A stretch of DNA of 64,000 bases from Opitutaceae bacterium (GCA_016715765.1 JADJZJ010000003.1:100727-164726); one strand, 5' to 3'; positions 17,423-26,266 are shown, counted from the first letter of the stretch. Made by a program: numbers and translations. Notes: generated by a model not told the origin, from the sequence alone.

Positions 17423-18460
17423 ATGTATCTCCACGCCCTCGCCACCGCCGTCCCGCCCCTCGCCCTGACCCAGCCGCAATGCTGGGACAAGCTGAACCTG
17501 TCCTCCGCCAAGGGGCGGCTGCACAAGCGCTCACGCCTCCTCCTCCACGGAATTTTGCACGGCTCGAACGGGATTCGCACCCGGCATTTCGCCGACCCGG
17601 ACATCGACCGCATCTTCGATCGTGATGCCGACGCCCTGCACGCGCATTTCCGGGCCCAGGCCCCGCGGCTGGCGGCCCGGGCGGTCGCCGACGCCCTCGC
17701 AACCGCCGGCATCGGCCGCGAACAGCTCGACGCCCTGCTGGTCTGCACCTGCACCGGTTACCTTTGCCCCGGACTCACCAGCTATGTCGCCGAGGAACTG
17801 GGCTTGCGCAACGATGCCTTCCTGCAGGACCTGGTCGGACTCGGTTGCGGCGCCGCCATTCCGACACTGCGAGCCGCGAGTCACCTCCTGGCGGCCCACC
17901 CCTCGGCCACGGTCGCCTGCGTGGCGGTTGAGATCTGCTCCGCGGCGTTTTATCTCGATGACGACCCCGGCGTGCTGATCAGCGCCTGTCTCTTCAGCGA
18001 CGGCGCCGCGGCCACGGTCTGGCGGGCCTGGCCCGGGCCGACCGGTTTGCGCGCCTTCGCCTTCGACACCCATCACCAGCCCGCGGACCGCGACAAGCTC
18101 CGGTTTGAGCAGCGCGACGGGAAGCTGCGCAACCTGCTCGACCGTTCCGTGCCAGCCCTCGCCGCCGGCGCGGTCGAACGCCTCTGGAACCGGCGCGGCG
18201 AACGGCCGGTGGGCCGGGTCATTGCCCATCCCGGCGGACGGGATGTCCTCGATGCCCTGGCACCGGTGGTTGCACCCCACACCCTCGCCGCCAGCGCCGA
18301 TGTGCTGGAGCGATACGGGAACATGAGCAGCCCCACCGTGCTGTTCGCCCTCCAGCATGCCATGGCAGAACCCGCGCCGACCGGGCCCGAGGATGACTAC
18401 TGGCTGGTCAGTTTCGGCGCCGGCTTCAGCGCGCACAGCTGCCGGCTGGGCCGGGCCTGA
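17423..18460 (+). CDS. Type III polyketide synthase (chalcone/stilbene synthase family)
   Basis: A 345-residue homodimeric condensing enzyme that extends an acyl-CoA starter with malonyl-CoA. The Cys-His-Asn triad is visible: Cys142 in VGLGCGAAIPTL, His269 in RVIAHPGGRDVL and Asn300 in YGNMSSPTVLF. The starter-binding N-terminus and the final SFGAGFSAH segment are intact. It begins one base after the oxidoreductase stop and ends the operon. Bacterial enzymes of this layout make alkylresorcinols, alkylpyrones or phloroglucinols; the starter chain cannot be inferred from the sequence alone. Confidence 0.93.
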   Translation: MYLHALATAVPPLALTQPQCWDKLNLSSAKGRLHKRSRLLLHGILHGSNGIRTRHFADPDIDRIFDRDADALHAHFRAQAPRLAARAVADALATAGIGREQLDALLVCTCTGYLCPGLTSYVAEELGLRNDAFLQDLVGLGCGAAIPTLRAASHLLAAHPSATVACVAVEICSAAFYLDDDPGVLISACLFSDGAAATVWRAWPGPTGLRAFAFDTHHQPADRDKLRFEQRDGKLRNLLDRSVPALAAGAVERLWNRRGERPVGRVIAHPGGRDVLDALAPVVAPHTLAASADVLERYGNMSSPTVLFALQHAMAEPAPTGPEDDYWLVSFGAGFSAHSCRLGRA

Positions 18461-18535
18461 AAATCATGCTCGTTCCGGGTTGAGTTCCGGCTTTCGCTGG
18501 CCTCGAAACTCAAAAGCCCCCAACGTCCCGCCGTC

Positions 18536-19288
18536 ATGCCCACGCTCAACGCTCTCGTCGCCTACTGTGACCGGCGCACCCGCCGCACCGCCTTCCAGGA
18601 CGCCCCCGGCGCGGTCAACGGCCTGCAGCTTGCGAACAACGGACGCGTCACCCGCATCGGCGCCGCGGTTGATGCCGGCGTGGTCCCCTTCCGGCAGGCC
18701 GTCGCCGCCGGCGTCGATTTTCTCATCGTGCACCACGGCATGTACTGGGACATGCCGCGACCGCTCACCGGTCCGGCCTACGACCGCGTCGCCACGCTCA
18801 TCCACGGCAACTGCGCCCTCTATTCCAGCCACCTGCCGCTCGATGCGCATCCGGCGATTGGCAACAACGCCCTGCTCGCCCGCCAGCTCGGCCTCCGGCC
18901 CGACCGCGGCTTCATCCCCAACGAGGGCGGTCCCATCGGCTGCACCGCCCCCTCCCGCCTGACCCGCTCCGCCCTGCGCGCCCAATTGGAGAAACTCTAC
19001 CCGCGCGTCATCGCCATCGAATGCGGCTCCGACCGCCCCCGGCGGATCGCGTTCTGCAGCGGCAGCGGCAACAGCGCCATTCCACTCCTGGCCGCCGCGG
19101 GCGCCGACACCCTGGTCACGGGCGAACTGCGCGAGGAACATTTCAACTTCGCCCAGGAGCACGGGCTCAATCTCTTTCTCTGCGGCCACTACGCCACCGA
19201 GGTCCACGCCGTGAAAGCACTCGCCGCCGAGCTTGCGGCCAGGTTCAAACTTCCTTGGGAATTCATCCCGACCGGCAACCCGCTCTGA
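18536..19288 (+). CDS. Nif3-like dinuclear metal-centre protein
   Basis: A 250-residue member of the Nif3/DUF34 (YbgI) family, which forms hexamers with a two-metal site. Ligand-bearing motifs are visible: FLIVHHGMYWD, YSSHLPLDAHPAIGNNALLA and GHYATEVHAVKAL. N-terminal FQDAPGAVNGLQLAN matches the usual domain start. Its biochemical role is unsettled (GTP cyclohydrolase-like or metal-related functions have been proposed). It lies 75 bp after the polyketide synthase and 7 bp before aroQ, so it more likely belongs to the aroQ transcript. Confidence 0.88.
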   Translation: MPTLNALVAYCDRRTRRTAFQDAPGAVNGLQLANNGRVTRIGAAVDAGVVPFRQAVAAGVDFLIVHHGMYWDMPRPLTGPAYDRVATLIHGNCALYSSHLPLDAHPAIGNNALLARQLGLRPDRGFIPNEGGPIGCTAPSRLTRSALRAQLEKLYPRVIAIECGSDRPRRIAFCSGSGNSAIPLLAAAGADTLVTGELREEHFNFAQEHGLNLFLCGHYATEVHAVKALAAELAARFKLPWEFIPTGNPL

Positions 19289-19295
19289 TTTTCGC

Positions 19296-19727
19296 ATGAA
19301 ACGCATCGCCATCCTCCACGGCCCCAACCTCGACCGCCTCGGCAAACGCCAGCCGGAGATCTACGGCCGCGCCACGCTCAAGGATTTGGAAAAGCTCATC
19401 CGCACCGAAGCGAGGCGGCTCGGGTTCACCACCACCATTTTCCAGTCCGCGCACGAGGGCGCCCTCGTGGACAAAATCCACGCGCTCACCGACCGCGGCA
19501 TCGAGGGCTTCATCGTCAACTTCGGCGCCTATTCCCACACCAGCATTGCCCTGCGCGACGCGCTCAGCGCCTCGGACCGCCCGGCCATCGAGGTGCACAT
19601 CTCCGACATCAAAAAGCGGGAAAAATTCCGCCACACGTCCATGACCGCCGGCGCCTGCCGCGCCATGATCTGCGGCAAGGGCTTCCCGGGCTACCTCGAG
19701 GCGTTGCGGCTTTTGTCGAAGCTCTGA
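19296..19727 (+). CDS. aroQ: 3-dehydroquinate dehydratase, type II
   Basis: Third step of the shikimate pathway, 3-dehydroquinate to 3-dehydroshikimate. At 143 residues it matches the dodecameric type II class. Motifs are ILHGPNLDRLGKRQPEIYG (including the active-site Arg and Tyr region), FQSAHEGALVDKIH, NFGAYSHTSIALRDAL and EVHISDIKKREKFRH. The common NPGAY is NFGAY here and EVHLSN is EVHISD, both mild variants. The ATG at 19296 is the natural start. It is followed 13 bp later by the NusG-like gene. Confidence 0.92.
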   Translation: MKRIAILHGPNLDRLGKRQPEIYGRATLKDLEKLIRTEARRLGFTTTIFQSAHEGALVDKIHALTDRGIEGFIVNFGAYSHTSIALRDALSASDRPAIEVHISDIKKREKFRHTSMTAGACRAMICGKGFPGYLEALRLLSKL

Positions 19728-19740
19728 ACCACCCTGCAGC

Positions 19741-20241
19741 GTGACCGACCCCGCCGACCTCACCTGGTTCGTCTGCCACACGCGTCCGCGCTGCGAAAAG
19801 AAATTCGCCGCGCTCATGGCCGCCGAGCGCTTCGAGCACTACCTTGCCCTCGTCACCAGTGTGCGCCGCTACCGGCAGCAGACGAAGCGTTTCACCAAGC
19901 CGCTTTTTCCCGGCTACGTGTTCGCGCAGGTGCCCGCGGAAAAAAAGGCCCGCATCTACCAGCAGGATTTGCTGGCCCGGGCCATCCCGGTCACCGACGT
20001 GCCCGCCTTCCTTCGCCAGCTGGCCGACGTGAAGGCGATTGTCGCCTCCGGCTTCGAGCTCAGCCTCCTCCCCCTGCTCGCCAAGGGCCGGCGCGTGAAG
20101 GTCACGGGCGGCCCGTTGCACGGACTCGAGGGCTACGTGGACGACCCCAAGAATCCCGCCGGCATCGTGATCTCCGTGGACGTCCTCCAACAAGGCCTCC
20201 TTGTCCGCGTGCCGGTGGAGAACCTCGAAGCGCTGCCGTAG
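19741..20241 (+). CDS. NusG/RfaH-type transcription elongation factor
   Basis: A 166-residue NusG paralogue starting with GTG. The NGN domain begins WFVCHTRPRCEKKFAALM and includes FPGYVFAQVP; the KOW domain reads KGRRVKVTGGPLHGLEGYV. Housekeeping nusG normally sits beside secE and rplK; this copy follows aroQ instead, which suggests a specialised RfaH/UpxY/LoaP-like factor acting on particular operons. Which operons is unknown. The next ~150 bp are repeats. Confidence 0.85.
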   Translation: MTDPADLTWFVCHTRPRCEKKFAALMAAERFEHYLALVTSVRRYRQQTKRFTKPLFPGYVFAQVPAEKKARIYQQDLLARAIPVTDVPAFLRQLADVKAIVASGFELSLLPLLAKGRRVKVTGGPLHGLEGYVDDPKNPAGIVISVDVLQQGLLVRVPVENLEALP

Positions 20242-20250
20242 GTGGATTTT

Positions 20251-20392
20251 TGTAGGGCGGGGTCTCCGAACCCCGCCTGGCGGAATTGTAGCTACGAGCG
20301 TAAGCGAGTGGATTACCCGCTTCGACCGCCAAACCTCCACTCGCTCACGCTCGTAGCTACCAAAACTTGGCAGGTCAGAGACCTGCCCTACT
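20251..20392. repeat. Three repeat families stacked between nusG-like gene and pgpA
   Basis: In order: a GTAG-headed GGCGGGGTCTCCG palindrome (20251-20276), an inverted pair of GAGCGTAAGCGAGTGGA elements (20288-20312 and 20336-20360), and GGCAGGTCAGAGACCTGCC with terminal CTAC (20370-20392). The last overlaps the pgpA stop codon region by 2 bases. The outer elements come from different families but their heads face outward. Confidence 0.88.
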
Positions 20393-20906
20393 ACCCGAAC
20401 CGCACCCACGCCCATTGCCCGAGGTGCATCACGCCGCAGCTCACCAATGCCGCGGCAACATCGTCCGCCACCACGCCCCAGCCGCCGGGCAATCCCTGGA
20501 GCCGGTTGATGCCGAAAGGCTTGGTAATATCGAACAGGCGGAAGAGCGCAAAACCCGTGAGAAACACCGCCCAAGGCGGGGCCGAGGCCACCAGCAGCGG
20601 CCAGCCGAGGAAGCACAGCGGCATCGCGACAAATTCATCGAGGATCACCTCGCCGGGATCGCGCCGGCCCAGCCTGAACTCGGCCTCGCCGCAAATGGCC
20701 ACCGCGACATAGGCGCCGAGGGCGCTCAGCAGCAGCGACCCGATCAGGCTCATGGGATAAAAGACCACCGTGAAGTACAGCAATCCCGCCACCGAGCCCC
20801 AGGTGCCGGGCGCCTTCAGCTTGCGGCCGATCGGTCCCAGCGTGGCGCAGGCCAGCACGGTATCGGTCGGGAGGAAACGCGGCCAGACGGGTTGCGGCAG
20901 TCGCAT
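20391..20906 (-). CDS. pgpA: Phosphatidylglycerophosphatase A
   Basis: A 171-residue inner-membrane lipid phosphatase that makes phosphatidylglycerol from PGP. PgpA signatures are APGTWGSVAGLL, VILDEFVAMPL and FALFRLFDITKPFGINRLQ followed by GGWGVVADDVAAAL, with several membrane helices. It lies 4 bp downstream of pgsA, whose product makes its substrate, so the pair forms a compact phosphatidylglycerol synthesis operon. The ATG at 20906 fits the spacing. Confidence 0.9.
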   Translation of the reverse strand: MRLPQPVWPRFLPTDTVLACATLGPIGRKLKAPGTWGSVAGLLYFTVVFYPMSLIGSLLLSALGAYVAVAICGEAEFRLGRRDPGEVILDEFVAMPLCFLGWPLLVASAPPWAVFLTGFALFRLFDITKPFGINRLQGLPGGWGVVADDVAAALVSCGVMHLGQWAWVRFG

Positions 20907-20910
20907 CGCT

Positions 20911-21531
20911 TCAGTCCCGGACCACGTGGCCGTGGCGCCGGTAGTAGGCGTAGCCGGAGGTGATCGTGAGGATGACGGACAGCACAAAGAAGCCCAGCCC
21001 CACATTGTGCACGATCGCGACCTGCCAGTTCTGGTCGCCGTTGAAGACCTCGCCGAAATCGGTCGTCAGCATGCGCGTGCCCAGCAGCCAGCCGATGGCG
21101 TTGAGCTGCAGGAAGGTCTTCACCTTCCCGCCGGCATCGGCCTCGACCACCACGCCCTTCGTGGCCGCGACCATCCGCAGGCCGGAAATCATGAATTCGC
21201 GGCCGATGATCGCCAGCACGAGCAGCATCGCGGTCGTGCGGTAGCCGAGGAAATACCCGCCGTTGACCAGTGCGACCATCAGGCCGATGACCATCACCTT
21301 GTCGATCACGGCGTCCATGAACCGCCCGAAGGTCGACACCTGGCCGCTCGCGCGCGCCAGTTTGCCATCGAGCCAGTCCGAAAGCGCCGCGGCGATGAAC
21401 AGCCAGAACGCCCCGGTCGCCGCCCACACAAAGTCCGAGTACATCAATGCCACGATCACAAACATCGCCGGTATCCGGGACAGCGTGAGAATGTTGGGGA
21501 GATTGAAACGCACAGACTCACAAAAACGCAT
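20911..21531 (-). CDS. pgsA: CDP-diacylglycerol-glycerol-3-phosphate 3-phosphatidyltransferase
   Basis: A 206-residue integral membrane CDP-alcohol phosphotransferase making phosphatidylglycerophosphate. The family motif D-G-x2-A-R-x8-G-x3-D-x3-D is complete in DWLDGKLARASGQVSTFGR followed by FMDAVIDK, and NLPNILTLSRI is the standard N-terminus. Five to six hydrophobic segments are visible. It is first in the pgsA-pgpA operon. A slightly later start at the Val before RFNLPN is possible. Confidence 0.92.
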   Translation of the reverse strand: MRFCESVRFNLPNILTLSRIPAMFVIVALMYSDFVWAATGAFWLFIAAALSDWLDGKLARASGQVSTFGRFMDAVIDKVMVIGLMVALVNGGYFLGYRTTAMLLVLAIIGREFMISGLRMVAATKGVVVEADAGGKVKTFLQLNAIGWLLGTRMLTTDFGEVFNGDQNWQVAIVHNVGLGFFVLSVILTITSGYAYYRRHGHVVRD

Positions 21532-21770
21532 GTCACCCCGGCAAAGGCAATCCCGGAGAGGCGGAAGACGTCATCCCGCTTACCAATCCTATGTAGGGCC
21601 GGACCTTGGGTCCGGCCTCGTACGCGAATACCGCGGCAACAACCCCATAAGGCTGCACCACGGTGCAGCCCTGCATTCGCTGACGGTGATCTGATTGAGT
21701 TTCTGCGTTTCCTTATGCCGAAAAAGACATTCGCCACCCGGCGTCGAATGGCTATCTCTGACACGCACTC
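21532..21770. repeat. Divergent spacer pgsA / coaD with one REP-like unit
   Basis: A GTAG-headed palindrome, GTAGGGCCGGACC...GGTCCGGCC, lies at 21593-21616. A shorter GGCTGCACCACGGTGCAGCC palindrome follows at about 21650-21670. No gene is visible; promoters for both neighbours must be here. Confidence 0.7.
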
Positions 21771-22250
21771 ATGCGTCATTGCATCTATCCCGGCACCTTT
21801 GATCCCATCACGCACGGCCATCTCGATGTGCTGGCGCGCGCCGCCAAGCTGTTCGACCACGTCACGGTCGCCATCGCGGAAAACCCCGGCAAGGGACCTC
21901 ATTTCAGCGCCAAGCACCGGTTCGAACTGGTCAAGCCGAACACCGTCCAGTTCAAGAACGTCACGGTGACCACCTTCAGCGGCCTGCTCGTGGATTTCGT
22001 CGTCGCCCAGAAGGCCCAGGCCATCATCCGCGGCCTGCGCGCCCTTTCCGATTTCGAACTGGAGTTCAACATGGCGCTGATGAACCGCCATCTGAAGCCC
22101 GAGATCGAAACCATCTTCGTCATGCCCAACGAGCAGTACAGCTACACCAGCTCCACGCTCGTCAAGCAGGTCGCCAAGTACGGCGGCGACATCAGCCACT
22201 TCGTCCCCGCCAACGTCGCCGCCGCCCTGAAGCACGCCTACGGCCACTGA
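21771..22250 (+). CDS. coaD: Phosphopantetheine adenylyltransferase
   Basis: Fourth step of coenzyme A synthesis: ATP plus 4'-phosphopantetheine to dephospho-CoA. The 159-residue protein has YPGTFDPITHGHLDVLARA (nucleotidyl-transferase T/HxGH motif), IIRGLRALSDFELEF and PNEQYSYTSSTLVKQVA (ISSS/T-type motif). Length and start are typical. It is monocistronic, followed by a 430-bp repeat region. Confidence 0.95.
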   Translation: MRHCIYPGTFDPITHGHLDVLARAAKLFDHVTVAIAENPGKGPHFSAKHRFELVKPNTVQFKNVTVTTFSGLLVDFVVAQKAQAIIRGLRALSDFELEFNMALMNRHLKPEIETIFVMPNEQYSYTSSTLVKQVAKYGGDISHFVPANVAAALKHAYGH

Positions 22251-22681
22251 GCCACGGGTGGAGGCGGGTCCAGGGGTAGGAGCCATCTTGTCCATGAGTT
22301 GCTGTGAGCGGGGAATGAGGATTGTGGAGCGCCAACGGCGCGCACCATCACAGCCCCGGCAACGCCCTGGGTCTTGAACTTAACCCCACATGAGTTTTTC
22401 AGGGCCATCGGCCCGGTGGCCATGGATCGGGCTTTCAGCCTCGTGAACCGGACCATCCATTCGATTCCTGGGGCGATGACCCAGGCTGTCACCTGGGCAT
22501 GCCCTTCGGGCGCGAACTAACCTCACCGCTCACGCTCGTGGCTACGTCACCCCGACCAATTTCCCTGTCACCACCCGCCCGCCGCCGGCGTCTCCCTCCG
22601 TGCGGCACGGACTGTCCTTTTGAAAATCAGGCGGTTTCGGTTGCCGGTTCCCGTTTTCCCGGCACATCTAATCCTTCCACC
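22251..22681. repeat. 430-bp repeat-rich spacer upstream of the MacA-like gene
   Basis: The stretch at about 22325-22510 resembles the one at 580-765. Both contain CATCACAGCC, palindromes ending CCAGGCTG, and a TTTCAGCC...GGACC core, but with many differences. A degenerate CTCACGCTCGTGGCTAC unit lies at about 22525-22546. No gene is supported here. Confidence 0.7.
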
Positions 22682-24067
22682 ATGGCCAAGTCCCGCAGCT
22701 CCACCGCTCTCGTTGTCATTATCCTCCTGCTCCTGGGCGCCGCCGCCGCCGTCTGGTACTTTTTCTTCCGGACCAGCGAGGGCGCGCCGGTCTACACCAC
22801 CGTCACCGCGGGCCGCGGCAACCTGGCCCAGGTCGTGACCGCCACCGGCTCCCTCCAGCCGGTCATCTCAGTCGAGGTAGGCAGCCAGGTTTCCGGCCTC
22901 ATCACCGAGGTCCTCGTGGACTTCAACTCCCCGGTGAAGAGCGGCCAGCTCATCGCCAAGATCGACGCCTCCACCTACGAGCAGCGCCTGCGCCAGGCCG
23001 AAGCCGACCTCGCCTCGACCCGGGCCAGCCACACCCTCACCCGCCTCAACACCGAGCGCACCCGCGCCCTGCGCGCCGGCAACCTGGTCTCCGCCCAGGA
23101 ACTCGACCAGGCCGAGGCCCAGCTCTCCCAGTCCAACGCCGCCCTGCTGACCCGCGAGGCCGCTGTCGAAAACGCCAAGGTGGACCTCTCCCGCTGCTCG
23201 ATCTTCTCGCCGATCGACGGCATCGTCATCGACCGCCAGACCGACGTGGGCAAGACGGTCGCCGCCAGCTTCAACGCCCCGGTGCTCTTCATCATCGCCA
23301 ACGATCTCACCCGGATGCAGATCCACGCCTCCATCTCGGAGGCGGACATCGGCAGCGTCCAGGTTGACCAGCCGGTCAATTTCACCGTCGACGCGTTTCC
23401 CAACCGCCAGTTCCGCGGCCGGGTCGTCCAGATCCGCAACTCGCCCAAGACGGAGTCCAATGTCGTCACCTACCAGACCATCATCGAGGTCCGGAACGAT
23501 GATTCGAAACTCAAGCCCGGCATGACGGCCAATGTCTCCATCGTGATCGCCGAGCGCCCCGATGCCCTGCGCATCGCCAACAGCACCCTGCGCGTCCGCA
23601 TCCCCGAGCAACTGCTCCCCGCCGCCAAGCCGGCCGCCGCCGGGACCGCACCGGCCGGGGCGGCCGCCGCGCCCGTCACCGCCACCCGCGAGCAGATGAT
23701 GGCCATGCTGGCCGAGGTCGGCTTTGTCCGCGGCTCCGGTCCGCCCTCACCCGAAATCCGCGCCAAGCTCGACGAGCTCGCCAAGTCGCGCGGCCTCGTG
23801 CTCCCGGAATTCGGCAGCCGCGGCGCCGGCCGCACCGAACAGCCCGCCTTTACGATGCGCACGGTCTACAAGCTGGGTGGCACCGCCGGCCAGCCCCGGC
23901 CCGAACCCGTCACGGTCAAGCTGGGCATCACCGACGGCACCCACACCGAGGTCCTCGACGGTCTCGCGGAAGGTGACGTGCTGATCATCAGCGCCTTCAT
24001 TCCCGGTGCCGCGACGAACAACAACTCGCCGTCCAGCAGCCCCTTTGGCGGCCCGCGCCGTTTCTGA
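22682..24067 (+). CDS. macA: MacA-type periplasmic adaptor (membrane fusion protein)
   Basis: A 461-residue adaptor anchored by one N-terminal helix (about residues 8-28, ALVVIILLLLGAAAAVWYFF). The lipoyl half-motifs (VEVGSQVSGLITEVLVDFNS and IDGIVIDRQTDVGKTVA) flank an alpha-helical hairpin of about 85 residues; beta-barrel and membrane-proximal domains follow. An Ala/Pro-rich insertion of about 60 residues (near 310-390) with a TREQMMAMLAEVGF helix interrupts the C-terminal part, which is unusual. It is the first gene of the macA-ATPase-permease operon (11 bp to the next). The substrate is unknown: macrolide-, peptide- or lipid-type export are options. Confidence 0.88.
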   Translation: MAKSRSSTALVVIILLLLGAAAAVWYFFFRTSEGAPVYTTVTAGRGNLAQVVTATGSLQPVISVEVGSQVSGLITEVLVDFNSPVKSGQLIAKIDASTYEQRLRQAEADLASTRASHTLTRLNTERTRALRAGNLVSAQELDQAEAQLSQSNAALLTREAAVENAKVDLSRCSIFSPIDGIVIDRQTDVGKTVAASFNAPVLFIIANDLTRMQIHASISEADIGSVQVDQPVNFTVDAFPNRQFRGRVVQIRNSPKTESNVVTYQTIIEVRNDDSKLKPGMTANVSIVIAERPDALRIANSTLRVRIPEQLLPAAKPAAAGTAPAGAAAAPVTATREQMMAMLAEVGFVRGSGPPSPEIRAKLDELAKSRGLVLPEFGSRGAGRTEQPAFTMRTVYKLGGTAGQPRPEPVTVKLGITDGTHTEVLDGLAEGDVLIISAFIPGAATNNNSPSSSPFGGPRRF

Positions 24068-24078
24068 GTCCGCCGTCC

Positions 24079-24846
24079 ATGAGCGCTATCGTCCAATTGC
24101 AGGACATCCACAAGGTTTACGACTCCGGTGAGGTGGCCGTCCACGCCGTGCGCGGCGTTTCGCTCACTATCGGGCGCGGTGAGTTCCTCGCCATCATGGG
24201 CGCCAGCGGCTCCGGCAAATCCACGCTGATGAATCTCATCGGCTGCCTCGACCGACCGACCAAGGGCGTCTACCGCCTCGATGACATTGATGTCGCCGGC
24301 CTCGGGCGCGACGAACTCGCCGACCTGCGCAACCACAAGCTCGGGTTTGTCTTCCAGGGCTTCAACCTCCTGAGCCGCACCACCGCGCTCGAAAACGTCG
24401 AGCTCCCCATGCTCTACGGCCGCCATCACGTCGGCGCCCGCACCATGCGCGAGCGCGCCCTGCACTCGCTCGAGACCGTCGGGCTCGGCAACCGCGCCGA
24501 CCACTTCCCCAGCCAGCTCTCCGGCGGCCAGCAGCAGCGCGTCGCCATCGCCCGCGCCCTCGTCAACGAGCCGCGCCTCCTCCTCGCCGACGAGCCCACC
24601 GGCAACCTCGACAGCAAGACCTCGGTCGAGGTCATGGGCGTTTTCCAGCAGCTCAACGAGGCCGGCATCACCATCCTCATGGTGACGCACGAGCTCGACA
24701 TCGCCCACTACTGCAAGCGCAACATCGTCATGCGCGACGGCCGGGTCGTCAGCGACACCCCCGTCACCCAGCGCCTCGACGCCAGGGTCGAGATGAAGCG
24801 CCTTTTGACCGCCGAAGCCGAGCACCAGTTGACCGAGCAAAGCTGA
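24079..24846 (+). CDS. MacB-type ABC exporter ATPase
   Basis: A 255-residue ATPase of the LolD/MacB class. Walker A is MGASGSGKST, the signature is LSGGQQQRVAIARALV, Walker B is LLLADEPTGNLD and the H-loop is MVTHELD. The N-terminus IVQLQDIHKVYDSGEVAVHAV is class-typical. In enteric MacB this domain is fused to the permease; here they are separate genes 3 bp apart, a common split arrangement. Confidence 0.92.
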   Translation: MSAIVQLQDIHKVYDSGEVAVHAVRGVSLTIGRGEFLAIMGASGSGKSTLMNLIGCLDRPTKGVYRLDDIDVAGLGRDELADLRNHKLGFVFQGFNLLSRTTALENVELPMLYGRHHVGARTMRERALHSLETVGLGNRADHFPSQLSGGQQQRVAIARALVNEPRLLLADEPTGNLDSKTSVEVMGVFQQLNEAGITILMVTHELDIAHYCKRNIVMRDGRVVSDTPVTQRLDARVEMKRLLTAEAEHQLTEQS

Positions 24847-24849
24847 GCC

Positions 24850-26058
24850 ATGCGCCTCACCTCCACCCTCATCGTTTCGTTCCGGGCCCTGCGGCGCAAC
24901 ATCCTGCGCTCCGCCCTCACCTCGCTCGGCATCATCATCGGCGTCGCGGCCGTCATCGCCACCGTGAGCATTGGCAACGGCGCCAAGGCGCAGGTCGAGG
25001 GCCAGATCGCGAGCCTGGGCCAGAACATCATCAGTGTCTTTCCCGGCACCTCCACGGCCGGCGGCATGCGCGGCGGCTGGGGCTCCGCCAGCACCCTCAC
25101 CCCCGAGGACGCCCAGGCCATCCTGACCGAGGTCCCCGGCGTCGTCGCAGTCAGCCCCGAGATGCGCGACCGCAGCCAGGTCCTGGCCAACGGTCTCAAC
25201 TGGAACACCATGATCATGGGCGAGAGCCCGGACTATCTCTCCATCCGCGTCTGGCCGATCGCGGAGGGCGGCATGTTCACCGAACAGGACGTGCGCAGCT
25301 ACTCCAAGGTGGCCGTCATCGGGAAGACCGTCGCCGACCAGCTGTTCCCCGACGGCGACGCCGTGGGCGGCACCATCCGGATCCGCAACATTCCCTTCAA
25401 GGTGCTCGGGATCCTAGAGACCAAGGGATTCAATTTCTTCGGCCAGGATCAGGACGACACCGTCATCATCCCCTACACCAGCCACCTCCGCCGGGTCTCG
25501 CGCCGCCAATACCTCAACTCGATCGTCATCCAGGCCGTCGCACCGGAGCAGATATCCCTGATCCAGCAGCAGATCACCGACCTCCTGCAGCAGCGCCGCA
25601 GCGGCCGCGAGCCCGACTTCACCGTGCGCAACCAGGTCGAGCTCGCGCAGGCCGCGACCGAGACCTCCCGCACCATGACCTGGCTGCTCGGCGCCATCGC
25701 CGGCGTGTCCCTCATCGTCGGCGGCATCGGCATCATGAACATCATGCTCGTCTCCGTCACCGAGCGCACCCGCGAGATCGGCATCCGCCTCGCCATCGGC
25801 GCGCACGGCAAGGAGATCATGCTGCAGTTCCTCACCGAGTCCGTCGTCCTCAGCGCCTTCGGCGGCAGCCTCGGCATCGCGCTCGGCATCGGCGCCTCGA
25901 AGCTCATGACGCACCTCAACGGCTGGCCCACGCTGGTTTCCACCAACGCGATCCTCATCGCCTTCGTCTTCAGCGCCGCCGTCGGCATCTTCTTCGGCTT
26001 CTACCCCGCCCGCAAAGCCGCCCAACTCGACCCCATCGAGGCGCTGCGGTATGAATAG
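24850..26058 (+). CDS. MacB/FtsX-type ABC exporter permease
   Basis: A 402-residue inner-membrane permease with the MacB layout: one N-terminal span (LRSALTSLGIIIGVAAVIATV), a periplasmic domain of about 240 residues, and three C-terminal spans with the FtsX signature IGGIGIMNIMLVSVTERTREIGIRLAIGA (outline of a longer motif). It works by mechanotransmission with the adaptor and, usually, a TolC-like outer-membrane channel. No such channel gene is in the window. Confidence 0.9.
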   Translation: MRLTSTLIVSFRALRRNILRSALTSLGIIIGVAAVIATVSIGNGAKAQVEGQIASLGQNIISVFPGTSTAGGMRGGWGSASTLTPEDAQAILTEVPGVVAVSPEMRDRSQVLANGLNWNTMIMGESPDYLSIRVWPIAEGGMFTEQDVRSYSKVAVIGKTVADQLFPDGDAVGGTIRIRNIPFKVLGILETKGFNFFGQDQDDTVIIPYTSHLRRVSRRQYLNSIVIQAVAPEQISLIQQQITDLLQQRRSGREPDFTVRNQVELAQAATETSRTMTWLLGAIAGVSLIVGGIGIMNIMLVSVTERTREIGIRLAIGAHGKEIMLQFLTESVVLSAFGGSLGIALGIGASKLMTHLNGWPTLVSTNAILIAFVFSAAVGIFFGFYPARKAAQLDPIEALRYE

Positions 26059-26266
26059 CGGAACCCCCCCGGCGCCGAGCGCCGCCAAATTGCCTTTAAC
26101 GCTTAGCGCCGGCTCAGCCGGGGCCAGCGGGTGCGGGCGCCACCTCACGGCGCAATTCGGCACCTATCCGCCATCCGGTATCCGCCATCCGGTTTTCATA
26201 AATTGAGCGTTGAGCGTTAAAAGTTAAACGTTGAGCGTTCTCCCCTCCGCTGTCCCCACCGCCACC
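26059..26266. repeat. Repeat block upstream of a TPR secretory-protein gene
   Basis: Tandem ATCCGCCATCCGGT units (about 26166-26195) are followed by a GTTGAGCGTTAAAAGTTAAA block ending GAGCGTTCTCCCCTCCGC (26203-26250) directly before the start codon. Almost the same block and leader precede the second TPR gene at 27769. Confidence 0.75.
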
